A stretch of 64,000 nucleotides of DNA from Salinimicrobium marinum. GTDB taxonomy: Bacteria > Bacteroidota > Bacteroidia > Flavobacteriales > Flavobacteriaceae. The first letter of the stretch is position 1; the number at the start of each line of letters is the position of its first letter. A model generated the notes under the pieces. It was not told the DNA's origin. It saw only the letters and a list, made by a program, of their open reading frames with translations, and did not search any database. The translations under genes were made by a program, and so were the position numbers. The stretch spans positions 106,853 to 170,852 of the forward strand of contig NZ_BMXB01000008.1 of NCBI RefSeq assembly GCF_014651535.1, in the 5' to 3' direction. This document shows, in pieces, positions 35,774 through 45,203 of the stretch.

Positions 35774-35819
35774 TCTTTTATACTGATTTTTTCTTCTGAT
35801 AGAACTTTAAAGTCCTGAC

Positions 35820-37334
35820 TTAATCTTTTGAGACTGGTAGAATACTTAAAGAACGAACAAACTCTTCTCCAGAATTTGATCGAATCTTAAAATCATCAAA
35901 TGGAGTATTAGGAAATATAAGGAATGTAATCACCCTCTCTCCTCCATTTACAAAAACCTCCACTGAAGATTTATCTACCCAAATTTCCAATTCTAACTCA
36001 TTGCTTTCCGGTAAAATGTATGGAACGACTAGATCGTTATTATTCATATTTTTAAAATTATAACCAGCATCACTTCTGTCTATAAGAATTTCTGAAGTAG
36101 TCTTATCAAAATGAATTGACACTCCGCTCGTCCCATTTCCCCAGAAAAGCTCTACTGACTTTTCTTCAGACAAATCTAATGTAGTGCGTATTTGAAAAGT
36201 CCCGCTTTTTAGAACCGGATTATCCTGTATTTCTACTTCAGAAGCATTAAATTCGACATTATGAGAAGCCAAAACGGAACTAATCTCTTCAGCAGGCTTA
36301 CTTAGAAGCAGATCACCGGAATCGGATAATTCAAGGGTTCGTGGCAAAGTCATTGCACTTCTCCACGCTGTTGTAGGAACATCCTGCGCATACTCCCAAT
36401 TGCTCATCCATCCAATAAATAAATTTCTGTCATTCGGTTCATTACTCCAGGTTACGCCAGCATAATTGTCGGTGCCATAATCGAGCCATTTAGTTTCTGT
36501 CTGACTTGTTTGAAAAGTTTCGCCATCAAAAGCACCAAGGAAATACTGAGTCCCGGAACCTCCATTAGGTGCTCCCGGATTAATACTTACCAGTAGTGCC
36601 CATTGCTCTTGTCCATTTTCATTTCGCACAGTAAAAAGGTCCGGACATTCCCAAACCCCTCCATGGGCTCCCATGCCATGACCAAAACTCTGGAGATACT
36701 TCCACTCCTTAAGATCAGGTGAGGAATAAAACAGAATTTCCTGCCCTGCAGCGACAACCATTACCCATTGTTGCGTTTCCTCGTGCCAGATCACTTTCGG
36801 ATCCCTGAAATCATCTTTATCTTCGTTGATCAAAACTGGATTCTCTCCATACTTTTCCCAGCTACGTCCCATATCATTGCTATATGCAAGGCTCTGGTAT
36901 TGTTCTTTCGTCTCTGGATTCTGATGTGTAAATATTGCTACCAGCACATCTTCATTTCCCGTTTTGAACCCGGCAGTATTATGCTCATCTACAACTGCAC
37001 TGCCGGAAAATATGTTTCCAAGATCATCAGGATACAACGCCACCGGAAGTTCCTCCCAGTTTACAAGGTCTTCACTAACGGCATGCCCCCAGTGCATAGG
37101 CCCCCAAACATTGTCGTCTGGATTGTACTGAAAGAATAAATGATATTCACCTTTGTAATACACCATTCCGTTGGGATCATTCATCCAATTCTTTTCCGGC
37201 GTGAAGTGGTAGGTAGGCCTATAATTACTATCTCCCACTATAATCACTGAAGGCTCATTTTCTTCATATTCCTTAGTACAGCCCAAAAGGATTAATGAAA
37301 GCACAATAAGTAAATATTTATTTTTCCTGATCAT
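35820..37334 (-). CDS. GH32 fructan hydrolase, lipoprotein (levanase/inulinase type)
   Basis: 504 residues. A lipobox LLGC (Cys19) anchors the enzyme to a membrane. The five-bladed GH32 propeller shows the nucleophile in WMNDPNG (Asp53), the transition-state stabiliser in FRDPK (Asp178) and the acid/base in WECPD (Glu229). A C-terminal beta sandwich (about 345-504) completes the fold. The family cleaves terminal or internal fructosyl bonds of sucrose, inulin or levan; the linkage preference cannot be read from sequence. It lies 16 bp downstream of the DUF4960 gene in the fructan operon. It shares its layout with the other GH32 in the locus but is distinct enough to suggest complementary activity. 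Confidence 0.9.
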   Translation of the reverse strand: MIRKNKYLLIVLSLILLGCTKEYEENEPSVIIVGDSNYRPTYHFTPEKNWMNDPNGMVYYKGEYHLFFQYNPDDNVWGPMHWGHAVSEDLVNWEELPVALYPDDLGNIFSGSAVVDEHNTAGFKTGNEDVLVAIFTHQNPETKEQYQSLAYSNDMGRSWEKYGENPVLINEDKDDFRDPKVIWHEETQQWVMVVAAGQEILFYSSPDLKEWKYLQSFGHGMGAHGGVWECPDLFTVRNENGQEQWALLVSINPGAPNGGSGTQYFLGAFDGETFQTSQTETKWLDYGTDNYAGVTWSNEPNDRNLFIGWMSNWEYAQDVPTTAWRSAMTLPRTLELSDSGDLLLSKPAEEISSVLASHNVEFNASEVEIQDNPVLKSGTFQIRTTLDLSEEKSVELFWGNGTSGVSIHFDKTTSEILIDRSDAGYNFKNMNNNDLVVPYILPESNELELEIWVDKSSVEVFVNGGERVITFLIFPNTPFDDFKIRSNSGEEFVRSLSILPVSKD

Positions 37335-37350
37335 ATCCTGATTTTTAAAA

Positions 37351-38763
37351 TTATTGCACTTTTAAGTAATCCAATGCATTTTTTGTAATAGCTTCAATGT
37401 TTTCCTGAAACGTGTTTTCTCCATTGTTTTGGTTCCATTCAAAAGATCCAAGACCAATTCCAACTGCGGTACCTTTATACTCTTCATTTGGCAAGGTTTC
37501 AAAAATTCCCATCATAAAATAATCTGCAATGCCGTCCCAGGTGCCCAGCATATTTATTTGACTTTCTTCACTTATAGCCGTATAGGCAGCTTCATCTGCA
37601 TTTCCATAACCATAGTAAGCCGGAAGATCAACAAATACATAATTATGATCTTCTTTCCATCCGGGGCCAAGAAGTGGGATTACTTTCCGACCATCAACAT
37701 TGGTAGAATTTAGTCCTTCATAAATAGGATGGGAACTTTTATCGTGAGCCCGGCCAATGTTAATATTAACGCCCCATGTGTCTGGGTTGTCAAATCCTCC
37801 TCCGGCACCTATAGCTGTCCCGAAATTAGGGTCCATACGGCCAATGGTCCAGAGATACTGCACTGCATGAGTATTCAAAAGTAGACCACCTCCATTTCTA
37901 TGGAATTCAGCAATAGCAGATACTACCTTTTCGGCTGTAGCCTCAGCAGGAAGGGTTGCGTTATCCGTGTCATTATCATAATGCCACCAAAGCACTCTAA
38001 ACTCACTTAAGTCAAGCCCTTCTTCAATATCTGAAAACTGGATATATTCAGCATCAGGATAGTTCTCAAAAAGCCAGTTTGCGGAAGCGATTTCATCATC
38101 ATCACTGATAGAGGCAACATTTGGTGCAATCCCCAGGTAGCCTATTTTGGTTGCGCCCACAGTGAAGTTTAGATATTTGGAAGGCGATGAATTTCCATCT
38201 GCATCCATAGCGTTGAGTTGAAAGCGATAAGTACTGTAGGTATCATTTTCAAAAGTATAGGAAGTGGCATCTGCCGGGAGGGTTATCTCCTGCGAATCAA
38301 TTTTTAGACGAATACCGGAAATGTTTTCTTGCGGCAAGGTCCAGCTTAAGTTTACATTTGTCCCATCCTGCACCCCTCGAAAGTTGGTTACGGCCTGAGG
38401 TCCTTCCCGGTACATGTTTACTGTCTCTCCTAAAGAATAATTTCCTTCATCATCCTGAAGCTTCACGGTGAAGAAGTAATCTGTATTTACATCTATAATT
38501 CCGTATTCAAAAGAGTTGACAGGAGCATTTATATTTTCGACCCCATTGTTGTAATTGATCCTGGTGCTAAGGTTTCCTTCGTAGGTTGGATTGCTCCAGG
38601 TAACAACAGCAGTATCCCCAACCAATTCTACCTGTAGATTATCGACTGAAGGTATTACCGGTGCTGCCGCAGATTCAATTTCCCGATCATAGGAACATGA
38701 AATAAAAGCTCCAAAAAATACCGCTAATAATGCAAAGCCTTTTAATTTATTAAAGTTGATCAT
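37351..38763 (-). CDS. DUF4960 surface fructan-binding lipoprotein with Fn3 domains
   Basis: 470 residues. The signal peptide with lipobox AFISC (Cys23) is followed by two Fn3-like domains (about 40-120 and 122-205) and a DUF4960 domain. The latter is a flavodoxin/glutamine-amidotransferase-like fold (FRVLWWHYDNDT...GGGLLLNTHAVQYL, then GPGWKEDHNYVF) without a catalytic Cys. Such proteins occupy the SusE/F-like position next to SusD in Bacteroidota fructan loci and act as surface glycan-binding proteins. It lies 11 bp after susD. Binding specificity for levan or inulin is inferred from the neighbours. Confidence 0.75.
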   Translation of the reverse strand: MINFNKLKGFALLAVFFGAFISCSYDREIESAAAPVIPSVDNLQVELVGDTAVVTWSNPTYEGNLSTRINYNNGVENINAPVNSFEYGIIDVNTDYFFTVKLQDDEGNYSLGETVNMYREGPQAVTNFRGVQDGTNVNLSWTLPQENISGIRLKIDSQEITLPADATSYTFENDTYSTYRFQLNAMDADGNSSPSKYLNFTVGATKIGYLGIAPNVASISDDDEIASANWLFENYPDAEYIQFSDIEEGLDLSEFRVLWWHYDNDTDNATLPAEATAEKVVSAIAEFHRNGGGLLLNTHAVQYLWTIGRMDPNFGTAIGAGGGFDNPDTWGVNINIGRAHDKSSHPIYEGLNSTNVDGRKVIPLLGPGWKEDHNYVFVDLPAYYGYGNADEAAYTAISEESQINMLGTWDGIADYFMMGIFETLPNEEYKGTAVGIGLGSFEWNQNNGENTFQENIEAITKNALDYLKVQ

Positions 38764-38774
38764 AATTTGGTGTT

Positions 38775-40469
38775 TTAGTAGCCTGTATTTTGTAAATATA
38801 CATCCTGACTGAAGTTTATCTGAGCCTGTGGGATGGGTAAATATTCTTCCCGGCCTTCATCAAAAGAAGCTCCCTCATAATAGGATATTTCCTCCGCCTC
38901 TTCATCGTAATATCTGTTAAGAGTTTCTCCTGCGATTCCCCATCTTACAAGGTCAAAGAAGCGATTTCCTTCCATTGCAAGTTCTAACCTCCGTTCCCAA
39001 CGCAATGCCTCGCGGGCTACATCCTGCGTCCAGTTGACATTTTGACCGTTTATGTAAGGACTTACTCCTGTATTAGTAGCGTAAGAGGAAATTAAGGAAG
39101 TACTCTGATCTGCTCTTTCCCGCACTTCGTTTATCAAAGGAAGAGCTTCATTGTGACGTCCCAGTTCAATTAAAGCTTCCGCCCTCATCAACAGCACATC
39201 AGCATAGCGGATCTCGATTCTATTTTTAGAATTTCCATAAAAAGGATCGATATTGACAAGGAATTCTGAATCTGCAGTTACATTTTCCTTTAAAGAAGCA
39301 GTATATCCATAGGTACTTGGAGACCTAACCCAATCTTCCTGATAAATATCCTCTTCATCATATTTCCAGGGTAGACCCGGAATTGCTACAGTATGATATA
39401 ATCGAGGATCTACGTCATAAGCTTTTAAATTATTGAAATCTATGTTTGAATCATTATAATCGGAAAACAGAGGTAATCCTTCTTCATTAACTTTATAGGC
39501 ATTTACTAAATTTTGACTGGGTTTATGGAAATCGCAACATCCAATTCCTTGTGGAGTTGCCAATACATCTGAATAATTTAATCTTCCATGAAGTGTACCG
39601 TCGTTGTTCGAGAATTGAATTGAGAATACTGCTTCCGGTCCATTTTCAAAACTCCCCGGCAAAAAATTATAAGCAAAATCCACTTCAAGTTGATGTTGTC
39701 CAATAACATGATCTGTTGCATCTAAAACCTGCTGTAATCTTTGTTGATTTACACTTACAACATTATGGTCTTCGTCCTGTTCAAAAGCCTGGTACAGCCG
39801 TGTTTTCGCCAGGTATGCATACGCTGCTGTTTCATCTGCCCTTCCAACTTCAGGTTGAGAAAGGGGAAGACCCTGCGCTGCTGCTTCGAAATCACCGGCA
39901 ATGGCATTCCATAAATCATCATTACTTAAAGCACGATTTGAATAATTCCCGTATTCTTCCACAGGAATGTCTTCTGTGATATAAGGAACGTATTTATACA
40001 TGATTTTAAGCATAAAATAAAAGTGTCCTCTTAAAAATCTCATTTCTGATATCCTTGTTTGCTTTTCTGGAAATTCAGCCTCATCTATCTGATTAAGGGC
40101 AGCCAATGCTTTGTTTACTCGTGAAATAGCAATAAAGCTGTTGTACCAGAAAGCATCCAGTTCGCCAAAATCCGTTCTTATGTTCTCAGAAACTTCAAAG
40201 AAGTGAAAAACCTGGATATCATTTGTTCCACTTCCACCTTTGTAGGCATCATCAGATCGTACATTTCCATAGGGCCAAAGACTAAAAGGTATATCATAAT
40301 GATCATTACCCAATGCTGCATAAGCTGCTGTAACAAAACCATCTACATTCTCAGGAGTTGTCAATTGTTCTTCAGAAAGAACCGCATATGGATCTTCTTC
40401 CAGAAAATCTGAACATGCAGCGAGTAAAGTTAGAAGAACTATACCTAGTATATATTTTATTTTCTTCAT
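38775..40469 (-). CDS. SusD/RagB-family glycan-binding lipoprotein
   Basis: 564 residues. The lipobox LLAAC (Cys19) is followed by SDFLEEDPY, the usual SusD start. The N-terminal TPR-like helices (DGFVTAAYAALGND; ISRVNKALAALNQI; MRFLRGHFYFMLK) and the C-terminal RagB/SusD end (ALRWERRLELAMEGNRFFDLVRWG; EEYLPIPQAQIN) are complete. The protein closes as a lid over the SusC transporter and captures oligosaccharides at the cell surface. It lies 19 bp downstream of susC. In this locus the ligand should be a beta-fructan. Confidence 0.93.
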   Translation of the reverse strand: MKKIKYILGIVLLTLLAACSDFLEEDPYAVLSEEQLTTPENVDGFVTAAYAALGNDHYDIPFSLWPYGNVRSDDAYKGGSGTNDIQVFHFFEVSENIRTDFGELDAFWYNSFIAISRVNKALAALNQIDEAEFPEKQTRISEMRFLRGHFYFMLKIMYKYVPYITEDIPVEEYGNYSNRALSNDDLWNAIAGDFEAAAQGLPLSQPEVGRADETAAYAYLAKTRLYQAFEQDEDHNVVSVNQQRLQQVLDATDHVIGQHQLEVDFAYNFLPGSFENGPEAVFSIQFSNNDGTLHGRLNYSDVLATPQGIGCCDFHKPSQNLVNAYKVNEEGLPLFSDYNDSNIDFNNLKAYDVDPRLYHTVAIPGLPWKYDEEDIYQEDWVRSPSTYGYTASLKENVTADSEFLVNIDPFYGNSKNRIEIRYADVLLMRAEALIELGRHNEALPLINEVRERADQSTSLISSYATNTGVSPYINGQNVNWTQDVAREALRWERRLELAMEGNRFFDLVRWGIAGETLNRYYDEEAEEISYYEGASFDEGREEYLPIPQAQINFSQDVYLQNTGY

Positions 40470-40488
40470 AATAAAGCGTTTATTGTTA

Positions 40489-43400
40489 TTAGAGTGATAG
40501 GTTTAATCCCAGAGTTACTGTAAGTGGCTGAGGATAACCCCATCCCGCATTTTCAGGATCTACTCCCGTAAAATCAGAAGAAGTTATCATTAGTAGATTT
40601 TGACCGCTGACATAAAATCTTGCATTTGTAAAATTCATCCTTTCCAGAAGTTCTTCTGAAAGGCTATATCCAACCTGAAGATTTCTCAATTTCAGATATC
40701 GGCCATTCTCCACGTAGTAAGTTGAAAAGCGGGATTCGGCATTACTGTCGATTGTGGTTAGAGCCGGAACAGATGTATTCACGTTTTCTGGAGACCAAGC
40801 ATCGAGAAGACGGGTTCCTTTGTTGGATCCCACATCATCCACACTCCAGAAATCTGTCTGGAATTTTCGGTCATTGATCACATCTACATTTCCAACTCCC
40901 TGCCAGAAAGAGGTGAAGTCAAAATTTTTATAGCCAAGGGTAATATTAAAACCATAGCTAAAATTGGGATGTGGTATTCCAATCCATGTGCGATCATCAT
41001 CAGTAATTACACCATCGCCATCCAAATCTCTGTAACGCATCCGACCTAAACCTTTCCCCTCTTGTTCTGCAGAATTCATTACCTCCTCCTCACTGGTGAA
41101 TAAACCATCGGTAACATAACCATACATTGAGTTTATAGGTCTTCCAAGGATATTATCTTCACCTCCATCTCCACCATAGTTGTTCTGCACTTCCTGTGGC
41201 AGATAAGTTATTTCGTTTCTGTTAGTAGAAATATTAGCTGAGAGCTCATAGCTGAACTCCCCTTCGGTTTCATCCCGATAAGTCAATGCGAATTCCCAGC
41301 CTTCATTTTCCATGGAAGCTCCGTTCACCCATCTGTTGCCTCCTTCACCTATTGTTCCCAAGTATGGAGGTAGTACCAGGATATCTTCTGTCTCCTTGAA
41401 ATAATACTCGATATTTCCAAATAATTTATATCCAAAAAATCCGAAATCAAGCCCTACATTAGTTTGAGTAGTAGTTTCCCATTTTAGGTCATCGTTCCCT
41501 ATTTGAATTCCTCTGAACCCTGAAGGCAACAAACCTGAACCGCCTCCAGAAAGATCGTAGGCAGTTCCATATGAAGTTCCCCAGGTAGGATCACCCCCGG
41601 CGTAATCTGATACATATAATGAATAAATAGCATTATTATCTATCTCCTGATTTCCGGTTTGTCCCCATCCCAGCCGAAGTTTCAGATCTGATAAAAATGA
41701 GTAATTATCCTGAATGAAATCTTCCTCGCTTATACGCCAACCTGCAGAAAAGGCGGGAAAAGTTCCGAAGCGGTTATTTTCTCCAAATCTTGAAGAGCCA
41801 TCACGACGTATGGTAGCCGAGAAAAGATATTTTCTATCAAAAGTATAATCTATTTTTCCAAAGAAAGATAACAAGCTGTAGGAGGTGGCAGACCCACCGT
41901 TATAAGCTTCCCCACTTCCAGCATCCGGATACATATATTCCGGAGTTTCAAGGATAAAACCCTCCCTTCTTAAATTGATATTTTTATAGTCATCTCTGAA
42001 CATCTCTGTACCAGCCAACAAACTGAAGTCATGATTTTCGACATTAAATTCGTAAGTAGCTGTATTGGACCAGGTCCACTTCAAACTTCTCCAATCTTCA
42101 ATATTTACTGCAGTTTCATTATTTTGCAAATAACCCGACCTGTAACTTCTTTGCAGAGAACGGCGATAAAAATTGCTGTAATCAATACCGAAGTTCGTTC
42201 GTATATGGAGATTTTTAACAAGCTCAAGGTCACCGTAGGCATTCCCGAAAATTCGGTGATATTGATATCCATTATCTTTATTGTATTCCAGTAAACGTAC
42301 AGGATTCTGCCTATCGTTCATCCCTCCAACTGGTCCACCCCAACCTTCTCCATCTGCGGTTCTAACAGGAATAATAGGAGATGCTTTTAAGGCAAGGTCC
42401 AAAACTCCTGGATTTTCTATCTCGTGAGTTTTATTAAAGGTGAAGTTTTCACCTATTTCCAGTCGATCATTAAATAATTTATAGCTACTATTCATTCTCG
42501 CGGAAATTCTATTAAATTCTGTTGTCTTTACGATTCCTTTATTGTCATAATATCCAAGAGAGAAGAGGTAGTTTCCTTTTTCGGTGCCATTAGAAACAGA
42601 TAAATCATACGATTGCGCAAAGCCTGTTTGGGAGATCTCATCAAACCAGTCTGTATCTGCGGATAACAAAGTTTGTTCCTCATCCAGGTATTCCGGTACA
42701 ATGATATTGGTTAGAACAGCCTCGCCATTATTATTATAATCCCAGTCGAACTGGTATCTTAAATTATTGGAATTGGGATCGATACCATCGTTTACCTGTG
42801 CCTGCCACAGAACGCGACCATATTGTTCTGCATTGAGCACTTCTTGTCTATTAACATAAGTTGAGGCAGACACATATGTATTAAGGTTAACCTGCATCCT
42901 TCCTTCCTTTCCTTTTTTGGTAGTAACTATAATAACTCCGTTAGAAGCCCTTGATCCATATATACTTGCAGAAGAAGCATCTTTCAGTACTTGAATTGAC
43001 TCGATGTCATTCGGATTCAATTCATGCATTCCAGCCTTGGTTGGAACTCCATCAATTACATATAAAGGATCTGTATTGTTAAGAGTACCGACTCCACGAA
43101 TCACTACCTGAGTATTAGATCCACTTGGTGAACCGTCTGAAGTAATTTGCACACCGGGAAGCCGTCCCTGTAGAGCCCTTACTGGATTTGGTTCCGGTTG
43201 CTTGTTTACCTCATCCATGTCTACCACCGAAACTGCACCTGTAATATCGGTTCTCCTTTGAGAGGTATACCCCGTTACAACAACATCATCCAATTGTTGA
43301 GCATCCATTGTGAGGGAGACATTGATAGTAGTTTGATTATTTACAGCTATTCTTTCAGTCTGAAAACCTAAATAACTAAATACCAATATGGCCTCGGGCT

Positions 43401-43587
43401 CAATATTTTCAATTGTATAGTTTCCATCAAAATCTGTCACCACACCTTCATTTGTCCCTTCTACCTGGATAGAAACTCCTGGTAGAGGCATTTGATCATC
43501 TTCGGAAATTACAGTTCCCGATACGTCTATTCCCTGAGCCCAAATAGAAAAGGGTAGGAGAAATAATATAAATAACTTATTATTCAT
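40489..43587 (-). CDS. SusC/RagA-family TonB-dependent outer-membrane transporter
   Basis: 1032 residues. After the signal peptide (about 1-18, WAQG) comes a carboxypeptidase-regulatory-like domain (about 20-95, DVSGTVISEDDQMPLPGVSI). The plug begins DDVVVTGYTSQRRTDITGAVS and includes the SusC motif GVGTLNNTDPLYVIDGVP...NPNDIESIQVLKDASSASIYGSRASNGVIIVTTKKG. A 22-strand-type barrel follows, ending in LGLNLSL. It imports oligosaccharides with TonB energy, paired with the SusD encoded directly downstream. It starts 10 bp after the GH32 gene. Confidence 0.94.
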   Translation of the reverse strand: MNNKLFILFLLPFSIWAQGIDVSGTVISEDDQMPLPGVSIQVEGTNEGVVTDFDGNYTIENIEPEAILVFSYLGFQTERIAVNNQTTINVSLTMDAQQLDDVVVTGYTSQRRTDITGAVSVVDMDEVNKQPEPNPVRALQGRLPGVQITSDGSPSGSNTQVVIRGVGTLNNTDPLYVIDGVPTKAGMHELNPNDIESIQVLKDASSASIYGSRASNGVIIVTTKKGKEGRMQVNLNTYVSASTYVNRQEVLNAEQYGRVLWQAQVNDGIDPNSNNLRYQFDWDYNNNGEAVLTNIIVPEYLDEEQTLLSADTDWFDEISQTGFAQSYDLSVSNGTEKGNYLFSLGYYDNKGIVKTTEFNRISARMNSSYKLFNDRLEIGENFTFNKTHEIENPGVLDLALKASPIIPVRTADGEGWGGPVGGMNDRQNPVRLLEYNKDNGYQYHRIFGNAYGDLELVKNLHIRTNFGIDYSNFYRRSLQRSYRSGYLQNNETAVNIEDWRSLKWTWSNTATYEFNVENHDFSLLAGTEMFRDDYKNINLRREGFILETPEYMYPDAGSGEAYNGGSATSYSLLSFFGKIDYTFDRKYLFSATIRRDGSSRFGENNRFGTFPAFSAGWRISEEDFIQDNYSFLSDLKLRLGWGQTGNQEIDNNAIYSLYVSDYAGGDPTWGTSYGTAYDLSGGGSGLLPSGFRGIQIGNDDLKWETTTQTNVGLDFGFFGYKLFGNIEYYFKETEDILVLPPYLGTIGEGGNRWVNGASMENEGWEFALTYRDETEGEFSYELSANISTNRNEITYLPQEVQNNYGGDGGEDNILGRPINSMYGYVTDGLFTSEEEVMNSAEQEGKGLGRMRYRDLDGDGVITDDDRTWIGIPHPNFSYGFNITLGYKNFDFTSFWQGVGNVDVINDRKFQTDFWSVDDVGSNKGTRLLDAWSPENVNTSVPALTTIDSNAESRFSTYYVENGRYLKLRNLQVGYSLSEELLERMNFTNARFYVSGQNLLMITSSDFTGVDPENAGWGYPQPLTVTLGLNLSL

Positions 43588-43597
43588 AGGTTATGGG

Positions 43598-45199
43598 TTA
43601 GTTTATTTTTAATTGATTGATCTGAAGATTTTCTATAATAAAATCTTGCTCTCCATCCGCCGTTATCGTCTGGTAGGGTTCATTGGGAAAGAAAATTTCT
43701 GTCATTACTGTTTCTCCCCTATCGTAGAAGATTTCTATTGAGGTTTTGTCAAGGACTATTTTTACTTTTAGAGTTTCCGCATCGGATGTTCTTGGTGCGG
43801 TCGAGACGTTCTTACCGAAAACATCTTTAAATTCTGTAAGGCCTGAATTCCCTCTGTTTAGAAAAAACTCCTTGTCTTTACCGGAATAGCCAAATAATAA
43901 TTCTTCTCCTTCAGTATTCCCGAGTTTGAATTCATACCGTTGTTCCTGAAGATTTGGAATTTCAAAACTTATAGCAGCTTTCGAAAAATTTATATCTTCA
44001 CTAGCAATCTGAGTACTCTGCTCAACTATTATTTCTTTTTGCTCAACTCCTGCAGAATAATATTGTTCCAGTTCCTCTACCGGAGAAGAAAAAATCCTAT
44101 AGGTATCTCCTTCTTTTTTTAATTTAAGGGTCCTGGGTACGGTCATAGCGCTACGCCACTGTTCGGTAGGAACTTCATTTGCATATTCCCAGTTAGACAT
44201 CCAACCAATAAATATATCACGTCCATCAGATTCCGGGATGTTAGACCAGGTAACACCGGCATAATTATCTTTCCCAAAATCTATCCAGTAGTCATGTTCT
44301 TCCCCAATCTCTGCAATAGATTCATGCGGAGTGAAGGTTGTTCCATCAAAATCGCCAATAAAGTATTGGGTTGCCGAGCCTCCATTAGGCCCGCCTGGAT
44401 TTATGCTAACAAGTAGCACCCATTTCTCTTCACCTGTCTCTTCCACAGTCATTTTAAAAAGATCAGGACACTCCCAAACACCTCCGTGACCTCCAAGGTT
44501 CTGTCCGAAATCACTTTCGTGTTCCCACTCAAGAAGATTGGGTGAGGAATAGAAACTTATATGATCCTGAACTGCTAATGACATAATCCATTTTTGCTCT
44601 TCTTCATACCATTCTACCTTGGGATCTCTGAAATCCCTGATGCCAGGATTTTCAAGCACTGGATTCTGATCATATTTGGTCCAGGTTATCCCCTTGTCAA
44701 GACTGTATGCAATTCCTTGAGTCTGGAAATCATCCCTTCCTGCAGCCTCGGCTTCAGCATCGTGATAAGTAAAAATGGCTATTACTGGCGGAATATCCCC
44801 TTCCCCAAGACCCGAAGTGTTGTTATGATCAACAACTGCACTTCCTGAGAAAATTGTCCCATGTTCATCTGGTTCGAGGGCAATGGGTTGTTCCTCCCAT
44901 GTAATAAGGTCGGTACTGGTGGCATGGCCCCAGTGCATAGGCCCCCATACATTATCATCGGGATTATGCTGAAAAAATAAATGATATGTTCCATCTAGAT
45001 AGAACATTCCGTTGGGGTCATTCATCCAGCCCGAATCCGGTGTGAAATGGAAATTTGGCCTGTATGCAAATTCTTCTTCACTTTGTGCCGGTGACACTTC
45101 TTTTTGTGGAGCTGCTCCTTTTTTATCTTTATCCTGGCAAGAAGACAAACCTACACTCGTGAGAAGAGAAATCTGTAATAATAAGATATACTTTTTCAT
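43598..45199 (-). CDS. GH32 fructan hydrolase, lipoprotein (second copy)
   Basis: 533 residues from the ATG at 45199; a longer in-frame ORF would overlap the MFS gene and lacks an N-terminal signal. Lipobox LSSC (Cys21). The catalytic triad motifs are WMNDPNG (Asp61), FRDPK and WECPDLF, and the C-terminal sandwich ends at about residue 530. The enzyme hydrolyses beta-fructosidic bonds at the cell surface or in the periplasm. It starts 4 bp after the MFS stop, suggesting coupled translation. It and the other GH32 have the same modular layout but differ in an insertion (DAEAEAAGRDDFQTQ) that may alter the substrate pocket. Confidence 0.9.
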   Translation of the reverse strand: MKKYILLLQISLLTSVGLSSCQDKDKKGAAPQKEVSPAQSEEEFAYRPNFHFTPDSGWMNDPNGMFYLDGTYHLFFQHNPDDNVWGPMHWGHATSTDLITWEEQPIALEPDEHGTIFSGSAVVDHNNTSGLGEGDIPPVIAIFTYHDAEAEAAGRDDFQTQGIAYSLDKGITWTKYDQNPVLENPGIRDFRDPKVEWYEEEQKWIMSLAVQDHISFYSSPNLLEWEHESDFGQNLGGHGGVWECPDLFKMTVEETGEEKWVLLVSINPGGPNGGSATQYFIGDFDGTTFTPHESIAEIGEEHDYWIDFGKDNYAGVTWSNIPESDGRDIFIGWMSNWEYANEVPTEQWRSAMTVPRTLKLKKEGDTYRIFSSPVEELEQYYSAGVEQKEIIVEQSTQIASEDINFSKAAISFEIPNLQEQRYEFKLGNTEGEELLFGYSGKDKEFFLNRGNSGLTEFKDVFGKNVSTAPRTSDAETLKVKIVLDKTSIEIFYDRGETVMTEIFFPNEPYQTITADGEQDFIIENLQINQLKIN

Positions 45200-45203
45200 A
45201 TTG